NCBI GenBank assembly: GCA_030595715.1
Contig: JAUVCN010000016.1
Span: forward strand, 1 to 36,743
Source: Thermoplasmatales archaeon
Lineage (GTDB): Archaea; Thermoplasmatota; Penumbrarchaeia; Penumbrarchaeales; Penumbrarchaeaceae
Direction: 5' to 3'
Length of the DNA stretch: 36,743 bases
Part shown: piece after piece, positions 17,139 to 24,478 of the stretch
How the letters are laid out: every line of letters begins with the position of its first letter
Position numbering within the stretch: position 1 is the first letter of the stretch
Program-made: the position numbers and the translations under genes
Notes under the pieces: generated by a model
Told to the model about the DNA's origin: nothing
Databases searched by the model: none
What the model saw: only the letters and a program-made list of their open reading frames with translations

Positions 17139-18545
17139 TCAGATCTCTTTTCCAGTCCAGCAGTATAGACAGAGATCATCCTTCGGAAGTCCGATAGCGT
17201 CAACCATGTCCTCCAACCTCTGGTATTGGAGGGTATCGAGTCCCAGGTCCCTTGCGATCCAGTCCACCATTTTCTTGTAATTCTCACTACCCGGGTCCAG
17301 ATACTCATCGATCTCGTTATCTTCAAGGTCCCTGCCTTCCAGATCCATGATGGCACGCCTCGCAACAAGCTCGGTCTTGTTTCTGGTAGAGAGCATGTAT
17401 CTGCATGGGAACATCAATGGGGGGCAGGCCGGGCGGACGTGCACTTCCTTCGCTCCCGCCTCCCTCAATTTGTTGACAGTGAAATTCTTCAACTGTGTAC
17501 CCCTGACTATCGAATCCTCGCAGAGGATGATCCTGTTACCCTTGATCGTTGCTTCGTTCGGGATCAGCTTCATCTGGGCCACCCTGTCCCTTTCTTCCTG
17601 GGTCAGCGGAGTGTAGCTTCTTCCGTAGCCGGGGGTATATTTCATAAGGACCCTTCGAAACGGTATTCCAGCTTCCATTGCATACCCGATGGCGTGGGCC
17701 GTTCCGGAGTCCGGAACCCCGGCTGCAAGGTCCGCTTCTACATTGTCACGCTTTGCAAGGTATCTTCCGGAGTTCTCCCGTACGATCTCTGTGTTGATCC
17801 CTTCGTAATTGGCGCACGGGAACCCCGTATAGATCCATAGGAAGGCACATATCTTTCTCTCTCCGTTCGTGCCTGTGATGATGTTCGGTCCGTCATCCGT
17901 TATCTTGACTATCTCTCCCGGTTCAATATATTTGAAGATCTCGAAACCCAGATTCGTCAAGGAACTGCTCTCGCTGGCCACCACCCATTCTTTTCCCTTC
18001 ACACCCAAAACGAGGGGGCTGATCCCTTTTCTATCCCTGGCGGCGAATATCCCATCCGGGGTCATGATCAATATTGTGGCAGATCCTTCGATCATATCCC
18101 ACATGGACCTGATCCCATCTTCTATCGTGTCTTTCTTGTTCATCAGGTTTGCAACCAGGTCCGCCTGGTTGATCTCGCCGTGATAGACCTCTGCGAAGTT
18201 CGTCCCCTCGTCTATCAATACTTTTTTTATATCCTCCTTGTTGACGATGAGCCCGTTCATACAGATCGCGAACGGTCCGAACTTTGAAACAAAGGTTAGA
18301 GGCTGCGGGTCCTTATCGGATATCGCCCCAATTGCAATACTCGTTTTGATCCCCTCGATCTCGTCATGGAATTTTGATTTGAACTGGGAATTCGAGATAT
18401 CATGGATCTTTTTGATGGTGTCACCGTTCTCATCGATGTAGGCGATACCCCCGTATTTCGTCCCCAGATGGCTGTGATAATCCGTTCCGTAGAACAATGT
18501 ATGCAAGGCTCTATCTCTAATTACCGTACCGAAAAGACCTGTCAT
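17139..18545 (-). CDS. PurF-like amidophosphoribosyltransferase homologue with Thr replacing the glutaminase Cys
   Basis: 468 aa from the ATG at 18545. The N-terminus reads M-T-G-L-F-G where classical PurF has M-C-G-(I/V)-F/V-G, so the Cys nucleophile that releases ammonia from glutamine is missing. The phosphoribosyltransferase half is intact: PRPP loop EDSIVRGTQ at 343-351 and A-A-G-V-P-D-S-G. Cysteines at 233/244, 374/381, 459 and 462 (CPPLMFPC, CLYC) suggest an iron-sulfur cluster like that of Bacillus PurF. From memory, a PurF-like family in clostridia and Bacteroidetes with Gly at this position shares the F-Y-G-T-D-Y-H-S-H-L-G-T segment. An upstream in-frame ATG at 18671 would add 42 residues rich in CGN arginine codons unlike the body, so it was not chosen. 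No purine genes are nearby. It may use free ammonia or an N-terminal Thr. Confidence 0.85.
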   Translation of the reverse strand: MTGLFGTVIRDRALHTLFYGTDYHSHLGTKYGGIAYIDENGDTIKKIHDISNSQFKSKFHDEIEGIKTSIAIGAISDKDPQPLTFVSKFGPFAICMNGLIVNKEDIKKVLIDEGTNFAEVYHGEINQADLVANLMNKKDTIEDGIRSMWDMIEGSATILIMTPDGIFAARDRKGISPLVLGVKGKEWVVASESSSLTNLGFEIFKYIEPGEIVKITDDGPNIITGTNGERKICAFLWIYTGFPCANYEGINTEIVRENSGRYLAKRDNVEADLAAGVPDSGTAHAIGYAMEAGIPFRRVLMKYTPGYGRSYTPLTQEERDRVAQMKLIPNEATIKGNRIILCEDSIVRGTQLKNFTVNKLREAGAKEVHVRPACPPLMFPCRYMLSTRNKTELVARRAIMDLEGRDLEDNEIDEYLDPGSENYKKMVDWIARDLGLDTLQYQRLEDMVDAIGLPKDDLCLYCWTGKEI

Positions 18546-18732
18546 GGAATCCAACCCATTCGGGCAACGCATCTTGAATAGATTAGTGTTTCCCGGGGCC
18601 GATCGAATGTGTATGCGATCCCACTCGTGATCCACCTTTACATGCACGGTCATCCGGGGTTCGATATTCATCTTTGGGGATGAGCATTGACAACACTACA
18701 TATTCGAGAAGTGAAATGGCGAACCTTCTCGA

Positions 18733-20037
18733 TCAGAGTTCGATGTCATCCATCGGCTGATCATCGTCGAGTTCTTCCGGGCGGAAGGTGGGCGCTCCCT
18801 TCTTGTTCTTTCTCTTGAAGATACGGAACTCCGCATCTTCTATCTCATCAACATCGTCCTCCTCCTCGATGACCTTTTTCTCCCTCTCTACCTTCCATCT
18901 CTGACGTCTCTTGGCATCCATCTCCTTCCATGCGGTCTTCTGGGAAGCACGTTCCTTTTTCCTGATATCGGGTGATAGTAACTTCACTCTGCGGTTCCAG
19001 AGCCTTCCACGATATCTCGAGTACATAACAAGACCTGCAAGTGCCAGTATCACGATCACGACGATACTGCTGTTGTTCTGGACCATATTTCCAATATTAC
19101 CCAATTTGAACCATTCGATATTCACCTTTGGGATCTTCAAGAAGAATTGTTGTGAAATGTTCTGTTCAGGTGAATATCCAAGAGATATGAACATCTCGTA
19201 CTCTCCCGGTTTATTTTCCCTATCCCAGTGAAGCTCTCTGGTCATGTTGACAGAGTTCATGAGCGATGACATATCCATATTTGGTATGATCACCCTGTCA
19301 AGGGTCAATTCTGTGTGGAGTTTGGTCCAAGGGACCATGAATGCATCCTTGTATTCCAGGACCACATGATGTGGGCCCATATGGATAGTGTGAATCTGTA
19401 GCGCATTGGATCCAAAGGTGAATCCTGATTTATATGTGGTGGAACCGAACTTCACCATTGCACCTCCGCCATTGCATTTTGCGGTGATCCTCAGTGCAAG
19501 TGATGTCCCGGGCTCGATCGTAGTATCATTTCCAGGCGGGAAGGATCCCGTCACCGTGACAAGTGTATCCGTTCCCTCGGTGATCCTGACACCCCCTATG
19601 AAAAGGTCCAAGAGAACCTCGTTTCCCCTCATGATCTCGAACCTGAAGTCGGAAGAGGGGGAACCCCCCTCCGAACCTTCCGGTTTGTATGTATATATAT
19701 TGACCTCGGCCAGACCGCCGAGATTGATCTTCTGTTTCAATGGTTGGGTATACCACGTTCCAACGGTCTTCCAGTATGTATGACCGACCGGAAGGAGATT
19801 GAGGCCACGAAACCCATCCTTTATGAAACCGTTGGGGATGGATATTGCTTGATATTCATCAGTGGCTGGTAAGAGGGGATCCAATTCCATCCCCTCGGCA
19901 AAGTAAAGGCTCATCATATTGAGTTCAAGGGGTCCTGCGACCTGCCCCTTTACGTCCCCGGTCACAGGAAGTTCTCCTGCGATCAGAATGATGGCCATGG
20001 TCATAAGAACTATGGATGCTGCTCTTTGGAACTTCAT
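18733..20037 (-). CDS. Secreted, single-pass membrane protein with long charged cytosolic tail
   Basis: 434 aa from ATG 20037, which has AAGGAGTGG upstream; an earlier ATG at 20100 is less likely. The signal peptide (AASIVLMTMAIILIAGELP) precedes ~300 residues of beta-rich extracellular sequence. This includes a segment resembling a jelly-roll (G-G-L-A-E-V-N-I-Y-T-Y through L-A-L-R-I-T-A-K-C). A transmembrane helix (S-S-I-V-V-I-V-I-L-A-L-A-G-L-V-M-Y) leads to a ~100-residue cytosolic tail: first strongly basic (K/R-rich, with W residues), then strongly acidic (I-E-E-E-D-D-V-D-E-I-E-D-A-E) and again D/E-rich at the end. No family recognised. It is divergent from the RNase P gene. Confidence 0.7.
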   Translation of the reverse strand: MKFQRAASIVLMTMAIILIAGELPVTGDVKGQVAGPLELNMMSLYFAEGMELDPLLPATDEYQAISIPNGFIKDGFRGLNLLPVGHTYWKTVGTWYTQPLKQKINLGGLAEVNIYTYKPEGSEGGSPSSDFRFEIMRGNEVLLDLFIGGVRITEGTDTLVTVTGSFPPGNDTTIEPGTSLALRITAKCNGGGAMVKFGSTTYKSGFTFGSNALQIHTIHMGPHHVVLEYKDAFMVPWTKLHTELTLDRVIIPNMDMSSLMNSVNMTRELHWDRENKPGEYEMFISLGYSPEQNISQQFFLKIPKVNIEWFKLGNIGNMVQNNSSIVVIVILALAGLVMYSRYRGRLWNRRVKLLSPDIRKKERASQKTAWKEMDAKRRQRWKVEREKKVIEEEDDVDEIEDAEFRIFKRKNKKGAPTFRPEELDDDQPMDDIEL

Positions 20038-20216
20038 GTGGGCCACTCCTTGTAGATCCCCTAAGATCGGCATTGGGGATCGTATCAGATATCTATACAA
20101 ATATCCCCGAGCGGGATATAAACTTTACCTCTTCAGGTTATGCCGGGTATTTTAGGTTTCTGGGATTCTCCTCTAATCCAAGGGACCGAAACCGATTAAT
20201 CCCTGAAATCATTGGT
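20038..20216. promoter_or_regulatory. Divergent promoter region, secreted protein and RNase P subunit
   Basis: About 180 nt between the two starts. A plus-strand TATAAACT at 20117-20124 would yield a ~75-nt leader for the RNase P gene; a weaker GATTAAT near 20194 would give a nearly leaderless mRNA. On the minus strand, AAGTTTATATCC and a following GATATTTGTATAG are candidate TATA boxes for the secreted protein. Which is used cannot be told from sequence. Confidence 0.4.
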
Positions 20217-20582
20217 ATGGGCATGGTCCACGAGAACAGAAGACGCTACATCGTTGTTCATATCCTATCCCCTGCAGCCGTGGGGAAAGGTCTTCTCATC
20301 AAATTGACAAGGGATAGGACAAGGGACCTTGATGAGGACGATTTCAACAGGATCAAACCATGGTTCGTCTATCATCATAACGATTGGGCGATAATCAGGA
20401 CCGGGCACAGAGGTTCAGATGATCTGATAGACATCTTGAACTCATTGGATGGAGTTCCATTGAGGGAGGGTGAGTTCCACTTGAGGGTCGTTGGAACATC
20501 GGGAACATTGAGGGGCGCTTTCTTCAAACATATACCGGAAAAGGCCAGGGAAGGTCATCATTACCGGCAGGAGAGGAAGTGA
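20217..20582 (+). CDS. rnp2: RNase P protein component 2 (Pop5/Rpp14 family)
   Basis: 121 aa from ATG 20217 (or 119 from 20223). It is a protein cofactor of archaeal RNase P, which matures tRNA 5' ends. Features: N-terminal R-R-R-Y-I-V-V-H-I-L strand, then P-W-F-V-Y-H-H-N-D-W-A-I-I-R-T-G-H-R strand-turn region, a helix, and the C-terminal G-T-S-G-T-L-R-G-A motif characteristic of Pop5. Its location directly before the proteasome alpha gene is the usual archaeal context and supports the call. The longer upstream in-frame extension (to 20016) overlaps the divergent gene and promoter and is not real. Confidence 0.88.
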   Translation: MGMVHENRRRYIVVHILSPAAVGKGLLIKLTRDRTRDLDEDDFNRIKPWFVYHHNDWAIIRTGHRGSDDLIDILNSLDGVPLREGEFHLRVVGTSGTLRGAFFKHIPEKAREGHHYRQERK

Positions 20583-20635
20583 AGGATAGGATGGGATAAA
20601 TTGTTCTTTGAACAGTTGTCCATTAGCCCAATAAG

Positions 20636-20642
20636 TATATAA
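20636..20642 (+). promoter_or_regulatory. TATA box of the psmA transcript
   Basis: TATATAA, with transcription expected to start near 20663 and a leader of ~60 nt before ATG 20723. Confidence 0.55.
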
Positions 20643-20672
20643 TTCATTAAGAAACTCCGCGTAAGTTGACCC

Positions 20673-20697
20673 AGGGCCGGACCATTAGACTGGCCCT
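20673..20697 (+). promoter_or_regulatory. Hairpin in the psmA leader
   Basis: AGGGCC (20673-20678) pairs with GGCCCT (20692-20697) across a 13-nt loop, inside the predicted 5' UTR and 26 nt before the psmA start codon. The stem does not cover the GGAGG ribosome site. Its role, if any, is unknown. Confidence 0.4.
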
Positions 20698-20722
20698 ATT
20701 GATCGAGTAGGAGGTTATGACG

Positions 20723-21442
20723 ATGCAGCCGGGAAATATGGCATACGACAGAGCGATAACCGTTTTCTCTCCAGATGGCAGACTGTTCCAGGTGGAATAT
20801 GCGAGGGAGGCAGTGAAAAGGGGGACCACCACGGTAGGTTTGAAGTTCAAAGACGGAGCGATCCTGATCATAGACAAGAGGATTTCATCCCCTCTCATCG
20901 AACCGTCCTCCATTGAGAAGATATTCAAGATCGATGATCTGATCGGCTGCGCCACATCAGGGCTTGTGGCAGATGCAAGGGTCCTGGTCGATAGGGCCCG
21001 TGTGGAATCCCAGATCAACAAGATCACTTACAGCGAGAAGATCCCGGTGGATGTCCTTGTGAAGAAGATCTGCGACTTCAAACAGAACTACACCCAGTAC
21101 GGTGGAGTGAGGCCCTTCGGGACCGCTCTTCTGATCGCGGGTATTGATGAAAAGGGCGTCCATCTCTACGAAACCGATCCATCCGGTGCAATGATGTCCT
21201 ACAAGGCGGGATCCATAGGCTCAGGCCGTTCAGTTGTCATGGAGATCTTCGAGGACAAATACAAGGAGAACATGGGCCAGGACCAGGCGATCAAGTTGGG
21301 CCTCGAAGCCGTACTTGGTGCCGCTGATGAAGCAAGCTTGAACACCTTCGCTGTGGAGATCGGTCTCGTGAGCAAGAAGGAATCGTTCAAGAAGATGGAA
21401 CAAGAGAAGGTTGCCAAGTTTGTGAAAGAACTTAACAAATGA
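20723..21442 (+). CDS. psmA: Proteasome alpha subunit
   Basis: 239 aa, forming the outer gate rings of the 20S proteasome. The N-terminus [20 protein letters not shown] followed by [11 protein letters not shown] is the proteasome alpha signature and closely resembles the Thermoplasma protein as I recall it. The conserved T-S-G-L-V-A-D-A-R and Y-G-G-V-R-P-F-G segments are present. The start at 20723 has GGAGG eight nt upstream; the ATG two codons earlier (20717) is too close to it. It shares the ATGA junction region with SBDS. The catalytic beta subunit is not in the window. Confidence 0.97.
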   Translation: MQPGNMAYDRAITVFSPDGRLFQVEYAREAVKRGTTTVGLKFKDGAILIIDKRISSPLIEPSSIEKIFKIDDLIGCATSGLVADARVLVDRARVESQINKITYSEKIPVDVLVKKICDFKQNYTQYGGVRPFGTALLIAGIDEKGVHLYETDPSGAMMSYKAGSIGSGRSVVMEIFEDKYKENMGQDQAIKLGLEAVLGAADEASLNTFAVEIGLVSKKESFKKMEQEKVAKFVKELNK

Positions 21443-21456
21443 TAGGAGTTATTGAT

Positions 21457-22155
21457 ATGGTATCCCTGGACGATGCGGTCATTGCTAGACTAGATCGGGA
21501 TGGGGAGCGGTTCGAGATATATGTCGACCCCGACCTGGCACACGATTTTCGTGAGAAGGAGGATAAGCCAGATATATCGGAGATAATGGCAGTGGAAGAT
21601 ATCTTTCTTGACGCTCACAAGGGTGATCGGGCCCCTTCGGACCTGTTGAACAAGGTGTTCAAGACAACAGACCTTGATGAAATAGTTTCAATGATCCTGG
21701 AAAAGGGAGAGATACAGCTCACAACGGAACAGAGAAAGAGGATGCAGGAAGAAAAGAGGAAGAAGATCGTGGCACTTCTATCAAGGAACTGCATCAACCC
21801 AACCACAAAATCCCCTCACCCTCCCGGCAGGATAGATATGGCCCTCAATGAGGCAAAGTTCAACATAGATCCTTTCAAGAACCCGGAAGCACAGATGACC
21901 GAAGCCCTCAAGGCTCTCCGGCCTGTGATACCTATCAGGATGGAAATGGCCCAGATCGCAGTCAAGACCAGTGCAGGCCACTATGGCAAACTGGTCGGAG
22001 AGGTCAGGGGATTCGGCAAGGTATTGAAAGAGGAGTGGACGAAATCCGGTGAGTGGTTATGTCTTGTCGAGATCCCTGCGGGCCTCCAGATCGAGTTCTT
22101 TGATATGGTAAACTCCAGGACACATGGTGAGGCCGAGACCAAGTTGCTGAATTAG
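21457..22155 (+). CDS. sdo1: Ribosome maturation protein SBDS (Sdo1)
   Basis: 232 aa. With elongation factor 2-like GTPases the family releases aIF6 from nascent 50S subunits. The N-terminus M-V-S-L-D-D-A-V-I-A-R-L is typical, followed by the FYSH domain, a helical middle (D-K-P-D-I-S-E-I-M-A-V-E-D-I-F) with N-P-T-T-K-S-P-H-P-P containing the family hallmark, and a ferredoxin-like C-terminal domain. GGAG eight nt before ATG 21457 fixes the start; the in-frame ATG at 21439 that overlaps the psmA stop is less likely. In many archaea exosome genes follow; here L37ae follows instead. Confidence 0.95.
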   Translation: MVSLDDAVIARLDRDGERFEIYVDPDLAHDFREKEDKPDISEIMAVEDIFLDAHKGDRAPSDLLNKVFKTTDLDEIVSMILEKGEIQLTTEQRKRMQEEKRKKIVALLSRNCINPTTKSPHPPGRIDMALNEAKFNIDPFKNPEAQMTEALKALRPVIPIRMEMAQIAVKTSAGHYGKLVGEVRGFGKVLKEEWTKSGEWLCLVEIPAGLQIEFFDMVNSRTHGEAETKLLN

Positions 22156-22180
22156 TCCTGGCCTGTCAATTTGCGTAACA

Positions 22181-22193
22181 TATATATATAAAA
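22181..22193 (+). promoter_or_regulatory. Strong TATA box between SBDS and L37ae
   Basis: An uninterrupted TATATATATAAAA run gives the L37ae-rpoP-pcc1 group its own promoter. Transcription is expected near 22212-22218, so the leader is ~30-35 nt. Confidence 0.6.
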
Positions 22194-22229
22194 ATCCTAT
22201 GCTAGTGCTCCCCAAGGGTGTTTGACCCC

Positions 22230-22242
22230 GGTCAGGAGGACC
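22230..22242 (+). promoter_or_regulatory. Hairpin presenting the L37ae ribosome-binding site in its loop
   Basis: GGTC (22230-22233) and GACC (22239-22242) can pair around the loop AGGAG, so the GGAGG site (22235-22239) lies across the loop and stem, seven nt before ATG 22247. A 4-bp GGGT/ACCC stem lies just upstream. Such a compact structure could modulate L37ae translation, but short stems arise by chance. Confidence 0.35.
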
Positions 22243-22246
22243 TGAG

Positions 22247-22507
22247 ATGAGTAGAAGAACCAAGAAGGTCGGTAGTTCGGGAAGATTTGGTCCAAGGTAC
22301 GGACTGAGCGTCAAGAAGCAGATACGCTCCATCGATACGAACAAGCACAACAGATACATCTGCCCGAAATGTACCAAGAAGAATGTAAAGAGGGTATCTG
22401 CCGGCATCTGGGAATGCAGGTCCTGTTCCCTGAAGTTCATTGGTGGAGCCTACTCCCCAAAGACCGGGAAGTTCAAGACACTGGAAAATCGTCTAACGAG
22501 GTTGTAA
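22247..22507 (+). CDS. rpl37ae: 50S ribosomal protein L37ae (eL43)
   Basis: 86 aa zinc-ribbon protein of the large ribosomal subunit. Basic N-terminus (S-R-R-T-K-K-V-G) with the family G-R-F-G-P-R-Y-G-L-S-V-K-K segment, then zinc ligands C-P-K-C (~39-42) and C-R-S-C (~57-60), and the F-x-G-G-A-Y motif. Strong GGAGG seven nt before the start. It is followed one base after its stop by rpoP. Confidence 0.95.
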   Translation: MSRRTKKVGSSGRFGPRYGLSVKKQIRSIDTNKHNRYICPKCTKKNVKRVSAGIWECRSCSLKFIGGAYSPKTGKFKTLENRLTRL

Positions 22508-22508
22508 G

Positions 22509-22646
22509 ATGTATCGTTGTGGCAGATGTGGAGAGAAATTGGTGACAGAGTTCAGTCCCATCGGTATTCAGTGCTCCAAATGCGGTTACAAGATTTTCTA
22601 CAAAGAGAGACCCAACAGGAAGAAGGTCGTTCTCTCTATCAAGTAA
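22509..22646 (+). CDS. rpoP: DNA-directed RNA polymerase subunit P (Rpo12)
   Basis: 45 aa zinc-binding RNA polymerase subunit, read directly because it is short. M-Y-R-C-G-R-C-G-E-K carries the first C-x2-C pair and I-Q-C-S-K-C-G-Y-K the second, giving a zinc ribbon; the C-terminal R-P-N-R-K-K-V-V tail is basic. The length matches archaeal Rpo12. It begins one nt after the L37ae stop and ends seven nt before pcc1, the conserved archaeal order. Confidence 0.95.
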   Translation: MYRCGRCGEKLVTEFSPIGIQCSKCGYKIFYKERPNRKKVVLSIK

Positions 22647-22653
22647 GGAGACG

Positions 22654-22902
22654 ATGGCCTTGCAGGCCGTTATTGAACTCTGGGTGGACCTTCCGGACAA
22701 TGTTCGGGACAGCATTTCGAGGGCCATGGAGGTAGAATCCATTTCCGCACCGGAAGGTGGTGTGGTCATTGTCGATTCCGGTAATGTTGATCATTCACCT
22801 TGGTTGAAGATGATATCATCCGATCTATCCACCATCAGGGCCATGTTGAATTCATATACGGGGCTGCTTTCAGCAGCCATGGCAGTATCCCTCGATGAGT
22901 GA
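22654..22902 (+). CDS. pcc1: KEOPS complex subunit Pcc1
   Basis: 82 aa. Pcc1 is the dimerising subunit of KEOPS, which makes t6A37 in tRNA together with Kae1, Bud32 and Cgi121. The sequence has the CTAG/PCC1 pattern: a beta strand, an S-I-S-x-A-M-E-V-E helix, V-V-I-V-D-S-G and a C-terminal helix with I-R-A-M-L-N-S-Y-T-G-L-L, typical of Pcc1. Gene position between rpoP and prefoldin beta is the conserved archaeal location. GGAG lies six nt before the ATG. Confidence 0.9.
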   Translation: MALQAVIELWVDLPDNVRDSISRAMEVESISAPEGGVVIVDSGNVDHSPWLKMISSDLSTIRAMLNSYTGLLSAAMAVSLDE

Positions 22903-22949
22903 AAATCTATATATTGACCGTTGCGATAGGCACGAAAAGGTGGTCCCAC

Positions 22950-23294
22950 ATGGCATACCAGTTCCCGAAAGAGTTACAGGAGAAGATATCCAACTTCGAA
23001 CAGCTCAAACAGCAGCTTCAGATACTATTATCCCAGAAGGGTGAGATGGAGGCCAGGAAGAAGGAGATGGACTCCTCGATCGAAGCTCTCGAGAAACAGA
23101 AGGACGGAGAGATCTACAGGAGGATCGGAGATCTTCTGCTGAAGGTATCCGACAAGGATTCCCTTCTGAATGAACTCAAGGAAGATTCCGAGACCCTTGA
23201 AGTGAGGTTGAACTCTTTCAGCTCACAGGAGAAGACCCTCAAGGAGATGTACGAGAAGCTGGGGGCCGAGATCAACGAATCCTTAAAGGGATGA
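22950..23294 (+). CDS. pfdB: Prefoldin beta subunit
   Basis: 114 aa coiled-coil chaperone subunit that passes unfolded proteins to the thermosome. The whole chain is helical with a central turn (G-D-L-L-L-K, about 63-75) typical of prefoldin beta; the N-terminus opens with P-K-E-L-Q-E-K-I-S-N-F-E-Q-L-K-Q-Q-L-Q. ATG 22950 has GGTGGT five nt upstream; in-frame codons back to 22899 overlap pcc1 and are not family-like. A TATA-like CTATATATT at 22908-22916 might give internal initiation. Confidence 0.9.
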   Translation: MAYQFPKELQEKISNFEQLKQQLQILLSQKGEMEARKKEMDSSIEALEKQKDGEIYRRIGDLLLKVSDKDSLLNELKEDSETLEVRLNSFSSQEKTLKEMYEKLGAEINESLKG

Positions 23295-24478
23295 GGATGA
23301 CCTCCAACATCGGCATGAGGCCCGCACTCTCTCAGGTGGGATGGACCTTCGGGCGCGGGTATCTGCCTTTTCCAAAGGACCGTTCCAGGTTATGGAAGAT
23401 AGTATCAGATATAATTGACCGATCGGACGATAACGTGATGGTCCTTGCCCATCATAATGCCGACCTTGATGCGGTTGCAACATCTCTTGTTCTCAAATGG
23501 ACCTTTCCATGGGTGAGATTGGGAGCGTTCAGATCGATCTCACATCCCGGAAAGAAGCTGTTGAACCATTTCAATATCGAAATGGAACTGGACCCTGACC
23601 TTGATGATGTATCATTGGTGATCGTTGTCGATTCCTCATCACCCATTCAGGTAATGGAGAGGGATATCTCCGATTGGCCGGACCTTCATGTGATAGACCA
23701 TCATCCGGACCATTCTCATTGGAACGACAGCGCATATATCGATGATTCCAAGGGAGCCTGCGTCGAGATCGCGCTTCAAATGGCCATGTTGACAGGATCA
23801 CCCTTGACAAATGATATGGCCACGGCATCCCTCGCAGGTATAATCGCAGACACTGGTAAGTTCAGGTTCACCCGTCCCGTGGACCTCGAAGTGTCATCCT
23901 TCCTCCTTGGCGGATCTGATATCTCGATGGAGGATGTTCTCATGATAATCGAAGGTGACGAATACTTCGATGTATCCAAGAAAGTGGCCCAGCTGAAGGC
24001 CATGAAAAGGATACAGTACAGGAAGATCGGAGATCAGGTGATCGCCATTTCCAGGGTGAATTCTTTTGAGGCTGCGGCCTGCAGGGTATTGCTCGTTGCC
24101 GGAGCCGATGTTGCCTTTGTCGCAGCAGAGAAGAAAGATGATCTGAGGGTTTCCTCCAGGGCAAAACCCCATATCCTGAAGATGGGGGTCCATCTGGGCC
24201 ATTTCATGGAAAAGGTCGGCAACATGACGGGTGCCCAGGGCGGTGGCCATGATGGGGCCGCAGGGATCAATGGCAAGGGAAGGGCGGATCGAACGCTTCA
24301 GGTCTGCATGGATGAGATGTCCACCCTCTTGTCAGAGAAGCTGGGTGTGGATATGAAGAAACACTCCAGAAACAGGGGACGCGGAAGAGGTAGGAACGGA
24401 AGTACAGGTTATCAGGAACGTTCGATATCAAATAGAAAAGAGATCATTGAGGATCGGGCTTCCGGGCAGGATAAGTGA
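23291..24478 (+). CDS. DHH/DHHA1-family phosphoesterase
   Basis: 395 aa manganese-dependent phosphoesterase of the RecJ/NrnA superfamily. Metal motifs: H-H-N-A-D-L-D-A (~54-61), V-V-D-S-S near 114, and D-H-H (V-I-D-H-H-P-D-H) near 136-138; the DHHA1 domain ends in the substrate-binding G-G-G-H-D-G-A-A-G motif (~317-325). The tail is basic with R-G-R-G-R repeats, suggesting nucleic-acid binding. The start overlaps the prefoldin stop (ATGA). Related archaeal proteins act on nucleotides or short RNA/DNA; the exact substrate here is unknown. Its 3' end overlaps the convergent riboflavin kinase gene. Confidence 0.88.
   Translation: MRMTSNIGMRPALSQVGWTFGRGYLPFPKDRSRLWKIVSDIIDRSDDNVMVLAHHNADLDAVATSLVLKWTFPWVRLGAFRSISHPGKKLLNHFNIEMELDPDLDDVSLVIVVDSSSPIQVMERDISDWPDLHVIDHHPDHSHWNDSAYIDDSKGACVEIALQMAMLTGSPLTNDMATASLAGIIADTGKFRFTRPVDLEVSSFLLGGSDISMEDVLMIIEGDEYFDVSKKVAQLKAMKRIQYRKIGDQVIAISRVNSFEAAACRVLLVAGADVAFVAAEKKDDLRVSSRAKPHILKMGVHLGHFMEKVGNMTGAQGGGHDGAAGINGKGRADRTLQVCMDEMSTLLSEKLGVDMKKHSRNRGRGRGRNGSTGYQERSISNRKEIIEDRASGQDK

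Noticed and set aside
18546-18671. 42-residue N-terminal extension of the PurF-like protein
   Set aside because: In-frame but rich in CGN arginine codons, unlike the gene body which uses AGG/AGA, and without family similarity; kept only as an alternative because a TATA-like element lies upstream.
20016-20216. Extended N-terminus of the RNase P protein
   Set aside because: It would overlap the divergent secreted-protein gene and its promoter; the Pop5 family starts near R-R-R-Y.
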